Assembly: GCA_028047635.1 (NCBI GenBank)
Contig: JAOFXR010000013.1
Location: 1 to 60,342 of the forward strand
DNA from: Verrucomicrobiales bacterium
Lineage (GTDB): Bacteria > Verrucomicrobiota > Verrucomicrobiia > Verrucomicrobiales > DEV007
Length of the DNA stretch: 60,342 bases
Direction of reading: 5' to 3'
Positions 26,377 to 35,785 of this stretch are shown one piece after another. Positions within the stretch are counted from its first letter, which is position 1, and the number at the start of each line of letters is the position of its first letter. The notes under the pieces were generated by a model that searched no databases, was not told where the DNA came from, and was given only the letters and a program-made list of their open reading frames with translations. The translations under genes were made by a program, and so were the position numbers.

Positions 26377-27486
26377 CTACTTTGATTCGAGAAACCCGCT
26401 TGTCTGAAGCATATCAACGGCTTGCATTAAAGCTCGATCACGAAGCGGGGCTTTATCCCATTTCGTTGGCTTGTTTTGACTGCGTAGGAGATAGAAATCA
26501 ATTTCGGGATCGGTTCCCGCGACAAGGGCTGCTTCGTTCATACGCGGACGTTGCTTCTCGAAAAGAATATCAGCGAGGTCATTGCCTTTCTGGTTTTCAC
26601 GAAAGACGGCGCGCTTCACCTCCACGGAAGTCGCGGTGAGTAAATCGGGAGTGATTCCTTTTTGAAAAATCGAAGTGCCATCCTCGAGAACAACTTCAGC
26701 AATCGCGTAGCGGAGGATGCGATCTTCCCCAACCGGAACATCCCGATACTCGACCGTCAGGCCCGGAGTCATTTCACCGATCGTAAGACAATCGCCTTCG
26801 CGTTTGAGAACTGCAGCAATAATCTCGCCAACATTACCGGTCTCGCGATCAACGAGGAGGATGAGATTTTTTGCCCAACTTTCATCGGCTACCTTTGAGA
26901 TAAACAGGCTGGGGCGGTCATCACCGGGGCGCCGGATTTTGAAGAGAAGTTCATTCGGCGGACGAAATCGACTCAGGATCTGGGAGGCGATCGCAAAATT
27001 CGCCTGGGCTTGAGGAGATCGCAGATCAAGGATGAGGTGCTCGACCTTTTTGTTGGCGGTCAGTGTCTTGAGCGCCTTGTCGAGTGACGCCACTTCACCT
27101 TTGTTGAACTGACCAAATCGGAGATACGCGATCTTAGGAGTGAGCAAGGTGTCATGAAACTGGAAGGGGGAGTTGCGCTCGGATTTTTGCTTCTCGGTCA
27201 GGAGCATCGCGCCAAAGTCGAGTCTGCTCAGCATTCCCTGGAGGGCCGCCCGATTGATCGCCAGAGAATCGAGTTCCTCGTGGTTAATGTAGTCTTTTGT
27301 GAGAAGGCGGAACGATTCCTGCAGGCTGCTTTGGTCGAGTGTGTCGATCAATTCGCGTAACCGAACGGGATCATCAGCTTCGGGACTCGGCGCGGCCGCT
27401 TCAACTTGAGACGTGTCTTCAATTGCGCGGAGCGGAGTGACGCTTGAGCAGGCAAGGATGAGAACTAGCAATGCACGAAATATCAT
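26377..27486 (-). CDS. Exported S41 (C-terminal processing protease)-like protein lacking catalytic residues
   Basis: From ATG 27486 the protein has 369 residues with a signal peptide (MIFRALLVLILACSSVTPLRA). After an N-terminal helical stretch (AALQGMLSRLDFGAML, near 80) comes an S41 core: IAYLRFGQFNKG, HLILDLRS, and the segment DRETGNVGEIIAAVL (about 210-224) with CLTIGEMTPGL. In active tail-specific proteases this segment is SASASE, with the nucleophile serine three residues before the glutamate; here that place is asparagine. The usual lysine after GEPTFG is also replaced. No PDZ domain lies between the helices and the core. I infer a non-catalytic pseudoprotease. It is tightly placed between thiD (11 bases) and bioF (16 bases). 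Confidence 0.75.
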   Translation of the reverse strand: MIFRALLVLILACSSVTPLRAIEDTSQVEAAAPSPEADDPVRLRELIDTLDQSSLQESFRLLTKDYINHEELDSLAINRAALQGMLSRLDFGAMLLTEKQKSERNSPFQFHDTLLTPKIAYLRFGQFNKGEVASLDKALKTLTANKKVEHLILDLRSPQAQANFAIASQILSRFRPPNELLFKIRRPGDDRPSLFISKVADESWAKNLILLVDRETGNVGEIIAAVLKREGDCLTIGEMTPGLTVEYRDVPVGEDRILRYAIAEVVLEDGTSIFQKGITPDLLTATSVEVKRAVFRENQKGNDLADILFEKQRPRMNEAALVAGTDPEIDFYLLRSQNKPTKWDKAPLRDRALMQAVDMLQTSGFLESK

Positions 27487-27497
27487 AGGAGTAGGTT

Positions 27498-28328
27498 TTA
27501 CTCTACCTGATTCGGGAAATGGTTCAATGCCCTGATTCCGTCCTCCTGATTGAGCCAGTGATGATGCTGGATCATGCATTGAGTGAGGTAATCGGTCGCG
27601 GCATCGATTGCCGAGGCTATTTCGTCACCCAGCGCGAGATGAGCAGTGATGGCCGCGGAGAGCGTGCAGCCTGTTCCGTGAAGATCAGGCAGATCAAGGC
27701 GGGGATGTTCGAATTCGTAGATTACTCCGAAGATCGCGGCCCGATCGACGATATCATGATTCTCATTGTTCTCGTCAACGTGACCGCCCTTGATAAGCAC
27801 CGAACAGCCAAAACGGTCATTCATTTCCAATGCGGCTGCTTTCATTTCACCGGCTGATTGGATTGATCTTCCGAGAAGGATCTCGGCTTCGGGCAAATTG
27901 GGAGTGATGAGCGTGGCCAGCGGAATCAAATCCCGAATTAACATAGAGAGACCACCGGCATTGAGAAGTTCCGCTCCGGCAGAGGCCCGAATCACGGGGT
28001 CGATGACGAGATCTAGTTCCGGATTTTCCTGCATAAAGTTCACGATGACTTCGACAGTGGCAGCATTCCCAAGCATCCCTGTTTTTGCTCCCAGAATAGG
28101 AAAAGTTGAGCAAACCCGCTTGAGCTGTTCACTTAACAGAGTTGGTTCTGTAATGGTAATGCCGTTAACGGCTCCGGGCGCTTCGGCGACGAGGGCGGTC
28201 ACTGCATTCACCCCATAGCATCCGCAAGCGGCAAAAGTTTTCAAGTCTGCCTGGATTCCGGCTCCGGCGGACGAGTCCGAGCCGGCAATAGTTAGGGCAA
28301 CCGGTATTGCTGTAAGAGGCGTTTCGAT
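27498..28328 (-). CDS. thiD: Hydroxymethylpyrimidine/phosphomethylpyrimidine kinase ThiD, no canonical start codon
   Basis: Phosphorylates HMP and HMP-P for thiamine synthesis. The conserved N-terminus [20 protein letters not shown] is present, encoded at about 28302-28243, followed by [59 protein letters not shown] and the ATP site [18 protein letters not shown]. No ATG, GTG or TTG lies between the in-frame TGA at 28352..28350 and a TTG at 28244, which would delete the substrate-binding motif. Candidate starts are ATC at 28328, ATT at 28343 or ATA at 28307; from 28328 the length (276) is normal. First gene of the thiD/S41-like/bioF/hydrolase operon. Confidence 0.85.
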   Translation of the reverse strand: METPLTAIPVALTIAGSDSSAGAGIQADLKTFAACGCYGVNAVTALVAEAPGAVNGITITEPTLLSEQLKRVCSTFPILGAKTGMLGNAATVEVIVNFMQENPELDLVIDPVIRASAGAELLNAGGLSMLIRDLIPLATLITPNLPEAEILLGRSIQSAGEMKAAALEMNDRFGCSVLIKGGHVDENNENHDIVDRAAIFGVIYEFEHPRLDLPDLHGTGCTLSAAITAHLALGDEIASAIDAATDYLTQCMIQHHHWLNQEDGIRALNHFPNQVE

Positions 28329-28358
28329 AGTCTTTGCGTGAATTCTGTGTCAGAGAAG

Positions 28359-28378
28359 CTTGCCAGAAAGCTGGCAAG
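28359..28378. repeat. Perfect 20-base inverted repeat between thiD and avtA
   Basis: The arms CTTGCCAG (28359-28366) and CTGGCAAG (28371-28378) are exactly complementary around the 4-base loop AAAG. The element lies in the short divergent spacer, about 30 bases before the likely thiD start and 16 bases before the avtA start. It could be an operator shared by both promoters or a 5'-UTR hairpin. There is no adjacent T run on either strand. Confidence 0.55.
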
Positions 28379-28393
28379 AGTGCAAATAGGGAC

Positions 28394-29680
28394 GTGAACT
28401 CTGACACCAACTATCCAAAGTCGCGTTTCGCGGCCAATTTGACGGATCATTCAGGTATCACCGAATTGATGGACGATCTCGGTGAGGCGTTAACGGCCGG
28501 TCGAGGACGGGTCAAGATGATGGGCGGCGGAAATCCTGCTCACATTCCGGAGATGCAGCAAATCTGGCGAGAGCGAATGCGCGAACTCGTCGTCGAGACT
28601 CCGGACGAGTTCGATCGAATCATGGCCGATTACGATCAGCCTGCCGGCAGCCCTGCTTTTCGTGAGGCGGTGGCCGGGTTCCTTTCGAAAAACTATGGCT
28701 GGGATCTGACGAAGGATAATATTGCGATTACTAACGGAGGGCAGACCGCCTTCTTTTTTCTGCTCAATCGATTCGCCGGACGCATGGCCGACGAGAGTGT
28801 TCGAAAGGTCCTCCTTCCGCTTGTCCCCGAATATATCGGATACGGTGATCAAGGGGTCTCGGATGTAAAAATGTTTGATAGCCGCCGCCCGGAGATCGAA
28901 CTGGTGGGTGATCGGCAGTTTAAGTATCATATCGACTTTCAAAATCTCGAGATCACTCCGGAACATGGAGCGATAGCGTTGTCACGTCCGACAAATCCGA
29001 GTAGCAATGTGCTCACCGATGAGGAAATCGCAAAGCTCCGTGCCCTCGCAGAGGAGAACGGTATCCCTCTGATTATCGACAACGCCTACGGGCTCCCGTT
29101 TCCCGGTGTCGTCTTCCGCGAAGCAACGCCGGTATGGGATGAAAATATTATTTTAACACTCAGTCTGAGCAAGCTCGGTCTCCCCGGAACCCGCACTGGG
29201 ATAGTCGTCGCGCGCGAGTCAGTCATCAGCGAGATACGTTCGATGACCGCGATCGTTGGCCTTGCGAATAATAATGTCGGACAGGTCATGGCTCGGCCGA
29301 TGATTGAGTCGGGTGAAATCGAAATGCTGGCGCGCGAGGTGGTTCGTCCATATTATGAAACCCGTTCGAAGCGTGCCTACGAACTGGCGACGGAGTATCT
29401 ACCTGACGAGGTCCCTTGGAGAGTCCATGTCAGTGAAGGCGCCTTTTTTTTCTGGTTCTGGTTTGAGGAGCTTCCGATTACCTGCAAAGCGCTCTATCAG
29501 AAACTGAAGGAAGCCGATCTCATTGTGGTCCCGGGCGAGTACTTCTTTTTCGGTCTCGATACTGAAGATTGGCCCCATGCTTCCCAATGCATTCGGGTGA
29601 GCTTCACCCAGCCGGAAGCGATCGTAGAGGCGGGTTTTAAGATTCTCGGCGAAGTCTTGCGCGAGGTTTACGATGTTTAA
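28394..29680 (+). CDS. avtA: Valine-pyruvate aminotransferase AvtA
   Basis: A fold-type I PLP aminotransferase that interconverts valine/2-ketoisovalerate with alanine/pyruvate. From GTG 28394 it has 428 residues (start with RFAANLTDHSGITELMDDLG following). Signature stretches are MMGGGNPAHIPEMQ, NIAITNGGQTAFFFLLNRFA, SRPTNPSSNVLTDEEI, IDNAYGLPFPGVVF and the PLP lysine in LSLSKLGLPGTRTG near 260. A TTG at 28334 is also in frame, but its extra 20 residues cross the palindrome and resemble nothing in the family. It is divergent from thiD with a spacer of only about 65 bases. Confidence 0.88.
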   Translation: MNSDTNYPKSRFAANLTDHSGITELMDDLGEALTAGRGRVKMMGGGNPAHIPEMQQIWRERMRELVVETPDEFDRIMADYDQPAGSPAFREAVAGFLSKNYGWDLTKDNIAITNGGQTAFFFLLNRFAGRMADESVRKVLLPLVPEYIGYGDQGVSDVKMFDSRRPEIELVGDRQFKYHIDFQNLEITPEHGAIALSRPTNPSSNVLTDEEIAKLRALAEENGIPLIIDNAYGLPFPGVVFREATPVWDENIILTLSLSKLGLPGTRTGIVVARESVISEIRSMTAIVGLANNNVGQVMARPMIESGEIEMLAREVVRPYYETRSKRAYELATEYLPDEVPWRVHVSEGAFFFWFWFEELPITCKALYQKLKEADLIVVPGEYFFFGLDTEDWPHASQCIRVSFTQPEAIVEAGFKILGEVLREVYDV

Positions 29681-29782
29681 TCGCTCAGCCCCGGCTCGAG
29701 TTGCGCGCGGGTAAAAAAAGGGACGTAGCCAGCTGCGCAATGGCAACGAACCGGTCCCCCGATTGGTATCTGAAAATGTGGC

Positions 29783-30205
29783 TCAGCCCTGCACTTTCAC
29801 TGCGGTGGGTGTCCCCGACTGATCGTTTGAAAATGTCATCTTCAATTTCCAGTGTTGTGCGATCTTCTTGAGAAGGTCACGGCGGGAAATAGCGGCACTG
29901 GCGAAGCTAAAGGCCGGAGCATCCGTTGGAAGGTCTGAGGTCTCGTAGAAAATGTCGTTGAGAGGCACCTGATCGAAGATCAAAGCAACTGTCATGTGCT
30001 TATAATCGATTTCAAAGCGCTCATCGAGCCACTTGACAAGGGGCTCATAGTCTGTTTTTAGGAAACCGGGACCAATCAAATCATCTGCTGGCTTCTCCGC
30101 ACCACCGGGTGTTCCTCCCCCGCTTTGTCCTCCTGTTTCACAAGAAGTATTGAAGCCGAGAATGATGACGCTTGCGGTTAAAAGCAAAGTTTTGCCGAAT
30201 TTCAT
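29783..30205 (-). CDS. Putative lipoprotein, unknown function
   Basis: A 140-residue protein with a lipoprotein signal peptide: MKFGKTLLLTASVIILGFNT followed by the lipobox cysteine (FNTSC, residue 22), then a Gly-rich linker (GGQSGGGTPGGAE). The mature part (about 45-140) is a compact alpha/beta domain with WLDERFEIDYKHMTVALIFD and a C-terminal SRRDLLKKIAQHWKLKMTF, reminiscent of secretin/STN-like short domains, though I cannot assign it. It is convergent with avtA and divergent from coaD. It should sit in the outer or inner membrane facing the periplasm. Confidence 0.7.
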   Translation of the reverse strand: MKFGKTLLLTASVIILGFNTSCETGGQSGGGTPGGAEKPADDLIGPGFLKTDYEPLVKWLDERFEIDYKHMTVALIFDQVPLNDIFYETSDLPTDAPAFSFASAAISRRDLLKKIAQHWKLKMTFSNDQSGTPTAVKVQG

Positions 30206-30300
30206 GGGATAAATAATAGCAAGTTCCTGACGATTGTCTTTGAAAAATTTTAAAATTTAGGCACATGATCGTATTATTGAGGGCAAATTAGTCAAATTTT

Positions 30301-30786
30301 ATGAAAACTGTTATCTATCCAGGAAGTTTCGATCCGGTTCACAATGGGCATTTGGATGTGATTGAGCGCGCCGCAAAATTGTGTGATCGCATGGTGGTAG
30401 CAGTGGCAGTCAACCATTCGAAGTCGGGTTTGTTCAGCATGGAAGAGCGGGTAGACCTGATCGAGAAGGCAGCGCCTCATATTCCCGGTGTGGAAGTGAA
30501 GTCCTTTGACGGGTTGTTAGTCGACTTTTTCGAGAACGAAAAGGCAGATGCCGTCGTGAGGGGCTTGCGAGCGGTTTCCGATTTCGAATATGAATTTCAG
30601 ATGGCGTTGATGAACCGGAGCCTTGAAGAAACGCTCGAAACGATCTTTCTCGTTCCCAGCCAGGAGAACATTTATCTGAGTTCACGTATTGTGAAAGAGG
30701 TCGCCAGGCTAAACGGTGACATTAATAAGTTCGTGCCGGACGTGGTCAAAGCAGCTCTGAGGAAGAAGCTTGAAATAAAGAGCTGA
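30301..30786 (+). CDS. coaD: Phosphopantetheine adenylyltransferase
   Basis: The penultimate enzyme of coenzyme A synthesis, transferring AMP to 4'-phosphopantetheine. The 161-residue length is standard. The nucleotidyltransferase motif is at the N-terminus (VIYPGSFDPVHNGHLDVIER), with KSFDGLLVDFFENEKADAVV, RGLRAVSDFEYEFQMALMNR and the second ATP motif YLSSRIVKEVARLNGDINKF. The ATG is preceded by an AT-rich stretch (30230-30300), which probably carries the promoter. It is monocistronic. The pantothenate gene panD lies 11 kb away, so the pathway is scattered. Confidence 0.96.
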   Translation: MKTVIYPGSFDPVHNGHLDVIERAAKLCDRMVVAVAVNHSKSGLFSMEERVDLIEKAAPHIPGVEVKSFDGLLVDFFENEKADAVVRGLRAVSDFEYEFQMALMNRSLEETLETIFLVPSQENIYLSSRIVKEVARLNGDINKFVPDVVKAALRKKLEIKS

Positions 30787-30935
30787 TCACAATTTCTTTT
30801 GGAGGGCTGCTTCGCATTTTTCGCAATACAAGAGCGCGCACGTTTTGGGAAGCATATCTTATTGGGTAAGGGACTGACCGAGAGGAATATGATTCGGGTA
30901 TCGCTCAGCAAATCTCGCGAAATTCGGTGACGGAC

Positions 30936-31667
30936 TCAGGCCGCTTGCGGCGCCGTCCGCGTAGGTGAATCCGTTTCGCTCGACAAGGGGACCGTGTGAA
31001 GAGTGCAATTTGTATCAGAATCAGAATTGACGGTTGGAGGTCTTGTGGCACACGAACTCACTAAAACAAGAATTCCAATGAAGGCAGCCAGTCTTGATGT
31101 CGTTTTAATGCCTTTGTTCTTCGTTACGAAGTCTCTGTCTTCCGCTGAATACAGTTCAATACTGTTGGTGAATATCCGGCCATCAGCTCTTTTAATCTTC
31201 ACCTTCTTCCCGTCGAAGCGGAGTAGCGCTGCCTCCATTGTTCTGCCATCAGCGGAAGTGAACGTTCTCATTTCGATGGAATCGAGGGCACCATTCTCCG
31301 CCGCTTTTTGCTCTGCAACGCGTTTCGCCGCCAGGTCGGGGCGATATTCAAAGAATAGAATTACCCCTGTAATCGTTAGGAGCACGAGAAAGCCCAGTGA
31401 GGCTGTTATAAAGCAGGAATTCAAATGTGCCGCGACGCTCATGAGTCCGCGAATCCAGCTAAGAAACCCAAGAAGGGCAAATAGTGCCCCCGCGAAGTAA
31501 GGAACGCGAACGCGAAACAGCGTCTGAGCAGCCTTGGAGCCATCGACCGCTTCAACGCCTGCGGTCTGCAACTAGGTCAGACCAAAAAAAGCGCCTGCAG
31601 CAAGTAACACGAAAATCACGCCACGGAAGAAGTAAATGGGTTCGTCGTTGAAAGCTGCTCCCATCAT
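30936..31667 (-). pseudogene. SHD1-domain membrane protein interrupted by an in-frame amber codon
   Basis: A single open frame from ATG 31667 gives MMGAAFNDEPIYFFRGVIFV and a first span, then meets TAG at 31574..31572, and continues in the same frame through two more spans (YFAGALFALLGFLSWIRGL; FITASLGFLVLLTITGVILF) into an SHD1-like domain (RTFTSADGRTMEAALLRFDG). A CAG to TAG change would explain the break. Initiation could resume at the TTG at 31571, giving 211 residues. The last 57 residues (KTTSRLAAFIGILVLVSSC plus a hydrophilic tail) look like a small lipoprotein with a lipobox, fused in frame where an ATT stands at the place of a start codon. Function is unknown; SHD1 domains bind peptides in eukaryotic Sla1 and are frequent in Planctomycetes/Verrucomicrobia. 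Confidence 0.6.
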
Positions 31668-31774
31668 GAAGCTCTAACGAATCATCCAAGATGACTCAAG
31701 CGAATAGGAGGATATGTTTCCTTGCTTAAAGGCCTGCCTGCATTGCGGCGGCCGGTTGGAGAGGACTACTCGTT

Positions 31775-34435
31775 CTAATCGTCCTTCTTAGCCGCTTTCT
31801 TGGTAGCAGTCTTTTTCTTAGCCGCTTTTTTTGTAGTCGTTTTCTTGGTGGTCGTTTTCTTTTTCGCTGCAGCCTTTTTCTTCGGCTCACGAGGAGGAAA
31901 TTCCCAACCAAGCATACGCTTTCCGGTTTTGTTGCAGGTTAGAGCGGCCTTGAAAGGACGTCCCTTCTTGCTGATCCACGTTTCGATGACATCCGTTTTG
32001 CCTTCGTTGAAATACTTCAACGCCTGATCACGAGGAATCTCATATTTGCACATCTCGCGCGAGAGGCGCGCCTTACAGCCGTCTCCGGAAATACGGCGAT
32101 CACAGACGTAACTCGTTGGGGTGACGAAAATATCACCTTCGTCGCAAAGAGGGCACCTACAGAGCTTGTTTTCTTCCTTGATCGACTCGGCTTCTGCTTC
32201 CTGCTCAGGCGTTTTCTCGAAAACAAAACCCGCTTTAAGTCCCGTCTTTTTGTCTTCCTCCAATTCAATCGCGGCGTCGAATGGCTGCTTGAAGCGATTC
32301 ATAAATCCGGTCAAAGGGCCGACCATTTTTGTCTTCAGGAGCTTGATTGCTTCCGCATCCGTGAGAGGGCGGCTTGCGACGACTTTGGAAAGGGTGAACT
32401 TACAGTCAGGTTGCTTACACTTGTAGCGGCCGTCGTCCTGTCCCATTGCTTCCGCGCCACAGACAGGGCAGGGGGCGGGAAAGTCGGGCCACTCACGCTC
32501 GAGCGCAGTGCGGGCATACTCACGCGCCGTTTCGACAACGGTTCCGGTGAGCCCTTTGATCTCTGCCATGAAGTTGGGACGTTGCATTTTGCCTTGCTCC
32601 ATTTGCTTGAGCTTGTACTCCCACTCCCCGGTCATTTCCGGTGAGGTGAGAATGCCAATCTCCATATTGTTGAGCTGTTCAATGAGACGCATACCACGAG
32701 TCGTCACGAAAATATCGCGGCCGTCCCTCGTGATGTATTTGTCGTTGATGAGTCCCTCAATCGTCGATGCTCGTGTCGCCGGTGTTCCCAGTCCACGCTC
32801 GGACATCGCGTCACGTAGCTCTTCGTCGTCGACGCGCTTTCCAGCGGTTTCCATCGCGGAGAGAAGGGTGCTTTCATTGAAACGTGCGGGTGGTCGCGTC
32901 ACTTTCTCAAGTGATTCCACGGGATCTGCCTTGGCCGTTTCGCCATCCTTTACGGGAACGATCTGCTTATCTGCATTTGCCTTCTTGGACTCTTCCTCGC
33001 TTTGGCTGGCTTGATCACCACCACCGATTTTCTTGCCGTAAACAGCGAGCCATCCCGGCTCGACAAGAATCTTTCCATCAGATTTGAAAGCATCGTCTCC
33101 AATGCGGGAAATACGTGTCGTGTTCTCGAACTCGGCTTGAGGAAAGAAAGCGGCGATAAAGCGACGAGTCACCATGTCGTAGAGCTTTTGCTCTGCTTCA
33201 TCGAGATTCTTGGGAACCTGTCCAGTGGGGATGATGGCAAAGTGATCGCTGACTTTCGCACCGTTGAAGATTCGCTTATTGTTACCGTTCACCCAGTTTT
33301 CCTTGAGAACTTTGGCGGCATGCTGAGGCATGTCGGAAACAGTCCGCTCCGATGCGCTGCCGATTTTCTTGAGCGTTCCCATCGTAGTCGGCACGTAGTC
33401 TTCAGGAAGGTAACGGGAGTCCGTTCTGGGATAGGTGAGCGCTTTGTGGCGTTCGTAGAGTGACTGGGCGAGTTGAAGGGTGCGGCGAGCGGAAAAACCG
33501 AAACGTCCGTTGGCCTCACGCTGGAGACTTGTCAGATCGTAGAGCTGAGGGGAAATCTGCTTGGCTGGTTTTTTCTTCTCTTCGATGATGGCCTCTTTGC
33601 CATCACAGCGGGAAACAATGGCTACAGCCTGTTCTTTATCCCAAATACGCTCGGCCCGTCCATGGGGCTTTTCTTCGCTCTTTTTGTAAGTGGGATCAAA
33701 CCAGCGGCCGGGGTATTTGCCCGACTCAACTGCAAAGGTTCCGTGAACCTCGAAATAGTCCTCGCTTACAAAATCTTCGATTTCCTGTTCCCGCTCTGCT
33801 AATAAAGCAAGAGTCGGTGTCTGAACACGCCCGACGGGTGTCTTATTAAAACCGCCAAACTTGCTGTTGAAGGCAGTCATTGCCCGGGTCGAGTTGATTC
33901 CAATGAGCCAATCGGACTCGGAACGGCAGTAGGCAGCATCGGCTAGTGGCTGCATGTCGTCGCCGGTTCTCAATTCGCTGAATGCGCTTTTAATTGCCCC
34001 GTCGGTCATCGACTGCATCCAGAGACGCTTTACCGGTTTGCTGATTCCAGCGAACTGGACAATGTAGCGAAAGATAAGTTCTCCTTCACGGCCGGCATCA
34101 CAAGCATTAATCAGTTCGGTGACATCCTTACGCTTCATGAGGCGCTTGAGGACAGTGAGTCGCGACTTCGATCCCTTCTGCTCACTGGGCTCGAGCTCGA
34201 ATAACTCGGGTAGAACAGGAAGGCAATCGAACTTCCAGGGGAGGTTTTTCCCGTCGGCAGTACGAGGTAGTGCCTGTTGAACGAGGTGACCAACCGCCGA
34301 GGAGATCACATACTTATCATTCTCGTAAAAATCCTCCTTTTTGGCGAAGCTTCCAATAGCTGGATCTTTTCCAAGAACTCGGGCCAGGTCGTTCATGACA
34401 CTGGGTTTCTCGGCAATAATTAAGGATTTCGACAT
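31775..34435 (-). CDS. topB: Type IA DNA topoisomerase (TopB-like) with lysine-rich tail
   Basis: Relaxes or decatenates DNA through single-strand passage. From ATG 34435 the protein has 886 residues. A Toprim domain ([35 protein letters not shown]) is followed by the core with the active tyrosine in [15 protein letters not shown] near 334 and [18 protein letters not shown]. Two cysteine clusters ([11 protein letters not shown] with [18 protein letters not shown] with [11 protein letters not shown]) and a topoisomerase C-terminal repeat follow. The last 40 residues are almost all Lys, Ala and Thr, resembling histone H1 tails. ATG 34450 is an alternative start. It lies downstream of dprA, the common dprA-topoisomerase pairing. 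Confidence 0.92.
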   Translation of the reverse strand: MSKSLIIAEKPSVMNDLARVLGKDPAIGSFAKKEDFYENDKYVISSAVGHLVQQALPRTADGKNLPWKFDCLPVLPELFELEPSEQKGSKSRLTVLKRLMKRKDVTELINACDAGREGELIFRYIVQFAGISKPVKRLWMQSMTDGAIKSAFSELRTGDDMQPLADAAYCRSESDWLIGINSTRAMTAFNSKFGGFNKTPVGRVQTPTLALLAEREQEIEDFVSEDYFEVHGTFAVESGKYPGRWFDPTYKKSEEKPHGRAERIWDKEQAVAIVSRCDGKEAIIEEKKKPAKQISPQLYDLTSLQREANGRFGFSARRTLQLAQSLYERHKALTYPRTDSRYLPEDYVPTTMGTLKKIGSASERTVSDMPQHAAKVLKENWVNGNNKRIFNGAKVSDHFAIIPTGQVPKNLDEAEQKLYDMVTRRFIAAFFPQAEFENTTRISRIGDDAFKSDGKILVEPGWLAVYGKKIGGGDQASQSEEESKKANADKQIVPVKDGETAKADPVESLEKVTRPPARFNESTLLSAMETAGKRVDDEELRDAMSERGLGTPATRASTIEGLINDKYITRDGRDIFVTTRGMRLIEQLNNMEIGILTSPEMTGEWEYKLKQMEQGKMQRPNFMAEIKGLTGTVVETAREYARTALEREWPDFPAPCPVCGAEAMGQDDGRYKCKQPDCKFTLSKVVASRPLTDAEAIKLLKTKMVGPLTGFMNRFKQPFDAAIELEEDKKTGLKAGFVFEKTPEQEAEAESIKEENKLCRCPLCDEGDIFVTPTSYVCDRRISGDGCKARLSREMCKYEIPRDQALKYFNEGKTDVIETWISKKGRPFKAALTCNKTGKRMLGWEFPPREPKKKAAAKKKTTTKKTTTKKAAKKKTATKKAAKKDD

Positions 34436-34489
34436 TATGTGATGGGACAAAGGGACGGTGACACCGTGTTGCCTGATTTTAGTGAAAGG

Positions 34490-35623
34490 TCAAATCAGTT
34501 TCGTGAAGTATTTACCGGGAAGCTGTTTTATGAGGCTTTTCATTTCGAGTTGAAGAAGTGCTGCACTGACCGGCCCGACAGGGAGTCCCGTCGTTTCAGA
34601 AAGGTGATCAATCGTTGATTCGCCCAGTGCAAATTCATCGAGAATCTTTTGCTCCAATTCCGACACTTCCGGCGCGGGAGCGTTCGATTTCCCTGTCGTT
34701 TCCTCTTTTTGAAGCTTCTCAGGCTCATCAAAGTTGAGGTTCAGGGAGCTCATTCCGCTATCGATTTCGGTGATGACATCGTGGGCTGAGCAGACAAGCG
34801 TGGCCCCTTGTTGAATGAGCCGGTGGCAACCTTCGGAATTAGGGCGATCAATCGGGCCGGGAACGGCAAAAACGGAACGCCCCTGATCGAGTGCCTGATT
34901 GGCCGTGATGAGCGAGCCGCTCCGCACGGGGGCCTCAATCACCAGCAATCCCTGCGACAGGCCCGATACGATGCGGTTGCGTAAGGGGAAGGACTGTTTA
35001 TCAGGCACATAGAGAACGGGAAACTCGGAGATGACCGCGCCATTCTCGCAAATACGATCAGCGAGCGCCTGATTCTCAGCGGGGTAAACATTCCCAATTC
35101 CTGAACCAAGCACGGCAATCGTCCGGCCTTCCGCGGCGAGGGACGCTTCGTGGGCCGCGGTGTCGATACCCCGCGCAAGCCCGCTCACGATGGTGAATCC
35201 GGCGGCGGCGAGCTGGAAACTCATCTTCCGGGCCTGCTCCCGGCCGTAGTGGGTCATGCGCCGCGAACCCACGACACCCAGTGCAGCAGAATCACGCGGG
35301 AGAATCGTTCCTTTTATATAAAGCAGGAAAGGGGGATCATGTATTTCTTTTAGCGCGGCGGGGTAGGCTTCATCGTCAAGAGTCAGAGCGGAAATCCCGT
35401 GGTCTTTCATGCGACGTTTTTCCTCTGGAAGGTCAATCACGTCTTCCCATCGGACAATCTGGGAAGCCATCTCGGCTCCAATTCCGGACGTCTGCGCGAG
35501 TTCGGAAGGTGTGGCCATCAAGATGCGTTCCGGAGCCCGAAACCGTTCCAAAAGTCGGCGAACTCTTATCGGGCCGATTCCTGGGAGAAGGTTGAGAGCA
35601 AGAAAGGCATCCGTTGAAGTCAT
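34490..35623 (-). CDS. dprA: DNA-processing protein DprA
   Basis: Loads RecA onto incoming single-stranded DNA during natural transformation. The 377 residues show a helix-hairpin-helix at the N-terminus (LLPGIGPIRVRRLLERF), the Rossmann-like core with GVVGSRRMTHYGREQARKMS near 116, VSGLARGIDTAAHE, VISEFP and RNRIVSGLSQGLLVIEAP, SVFAVPGPIDRPNSEGCHRL, and a C-terminal winged helix (about 315-375; STIDHLSETTGLPVGPVSAA). It is followed after 54 bases by the topoisomerase gene on the same strand. Its presence alone does not prove competence. Confidence 0.95.
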   Translation of the reverse strand: MTSTDAFLALNLLPGIGPIRVRRLLERFRAPERILMATPSELAQTSGIGAEMASQIVRWEDVIDLPEEKRRMKDHGISALTLDDEAYPAALKEIHDPPFLLYIKGTILPRDSAALGVVGSRRMTHYGREQARKMSFQLAAAGFTIVSGLARGIDTAAHEASLAAEGRTIAVLGSGIGNVYPAENQALADRICENGAVISEFPVLYVPDKQSFPLRNRIVSGLSQGLLVIEAPVRSGSLITANQALDQGRSVFAVPGPIDRPNSEGCHRLIQQGATLVCSAHDVITEIDSGMSSLNLNFDEPEKLQKEETTGKSNAPAPEVSELEQKILDEFALGESTIDHLSETTGLPVGPVSAALLQLEMKSLIKQLPGKYFTKLI

Positions 35624-35785
35624 TACCTTGTATCGATAATACAGAACAAATGAACAGTCAAATTTTGTATACTGGTCGTCCGCACTCAGCGCGCCAGTCT
35701 TTGGAAGCTCTTCACAAATCTCAGTGATCTAAGAAAACCACTCGCGGTCTCAAGAATGTCCGGCTAGACTCGCGACACAGAGATC

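Noticed and set aside
28329-28393. A TPP riboswitch in front of thiD.
   Set aside because: The leader is only a few dozen bases and contains a single simple hairpin, far too short for a THI element.
34455-34467. Palindrome ACGGTG-A-CACCGT between dprA and topB.
   Set aside because: Arms of six with a one-base centre and no T run; too small for a terminator, and the two genes look co-transcribed.
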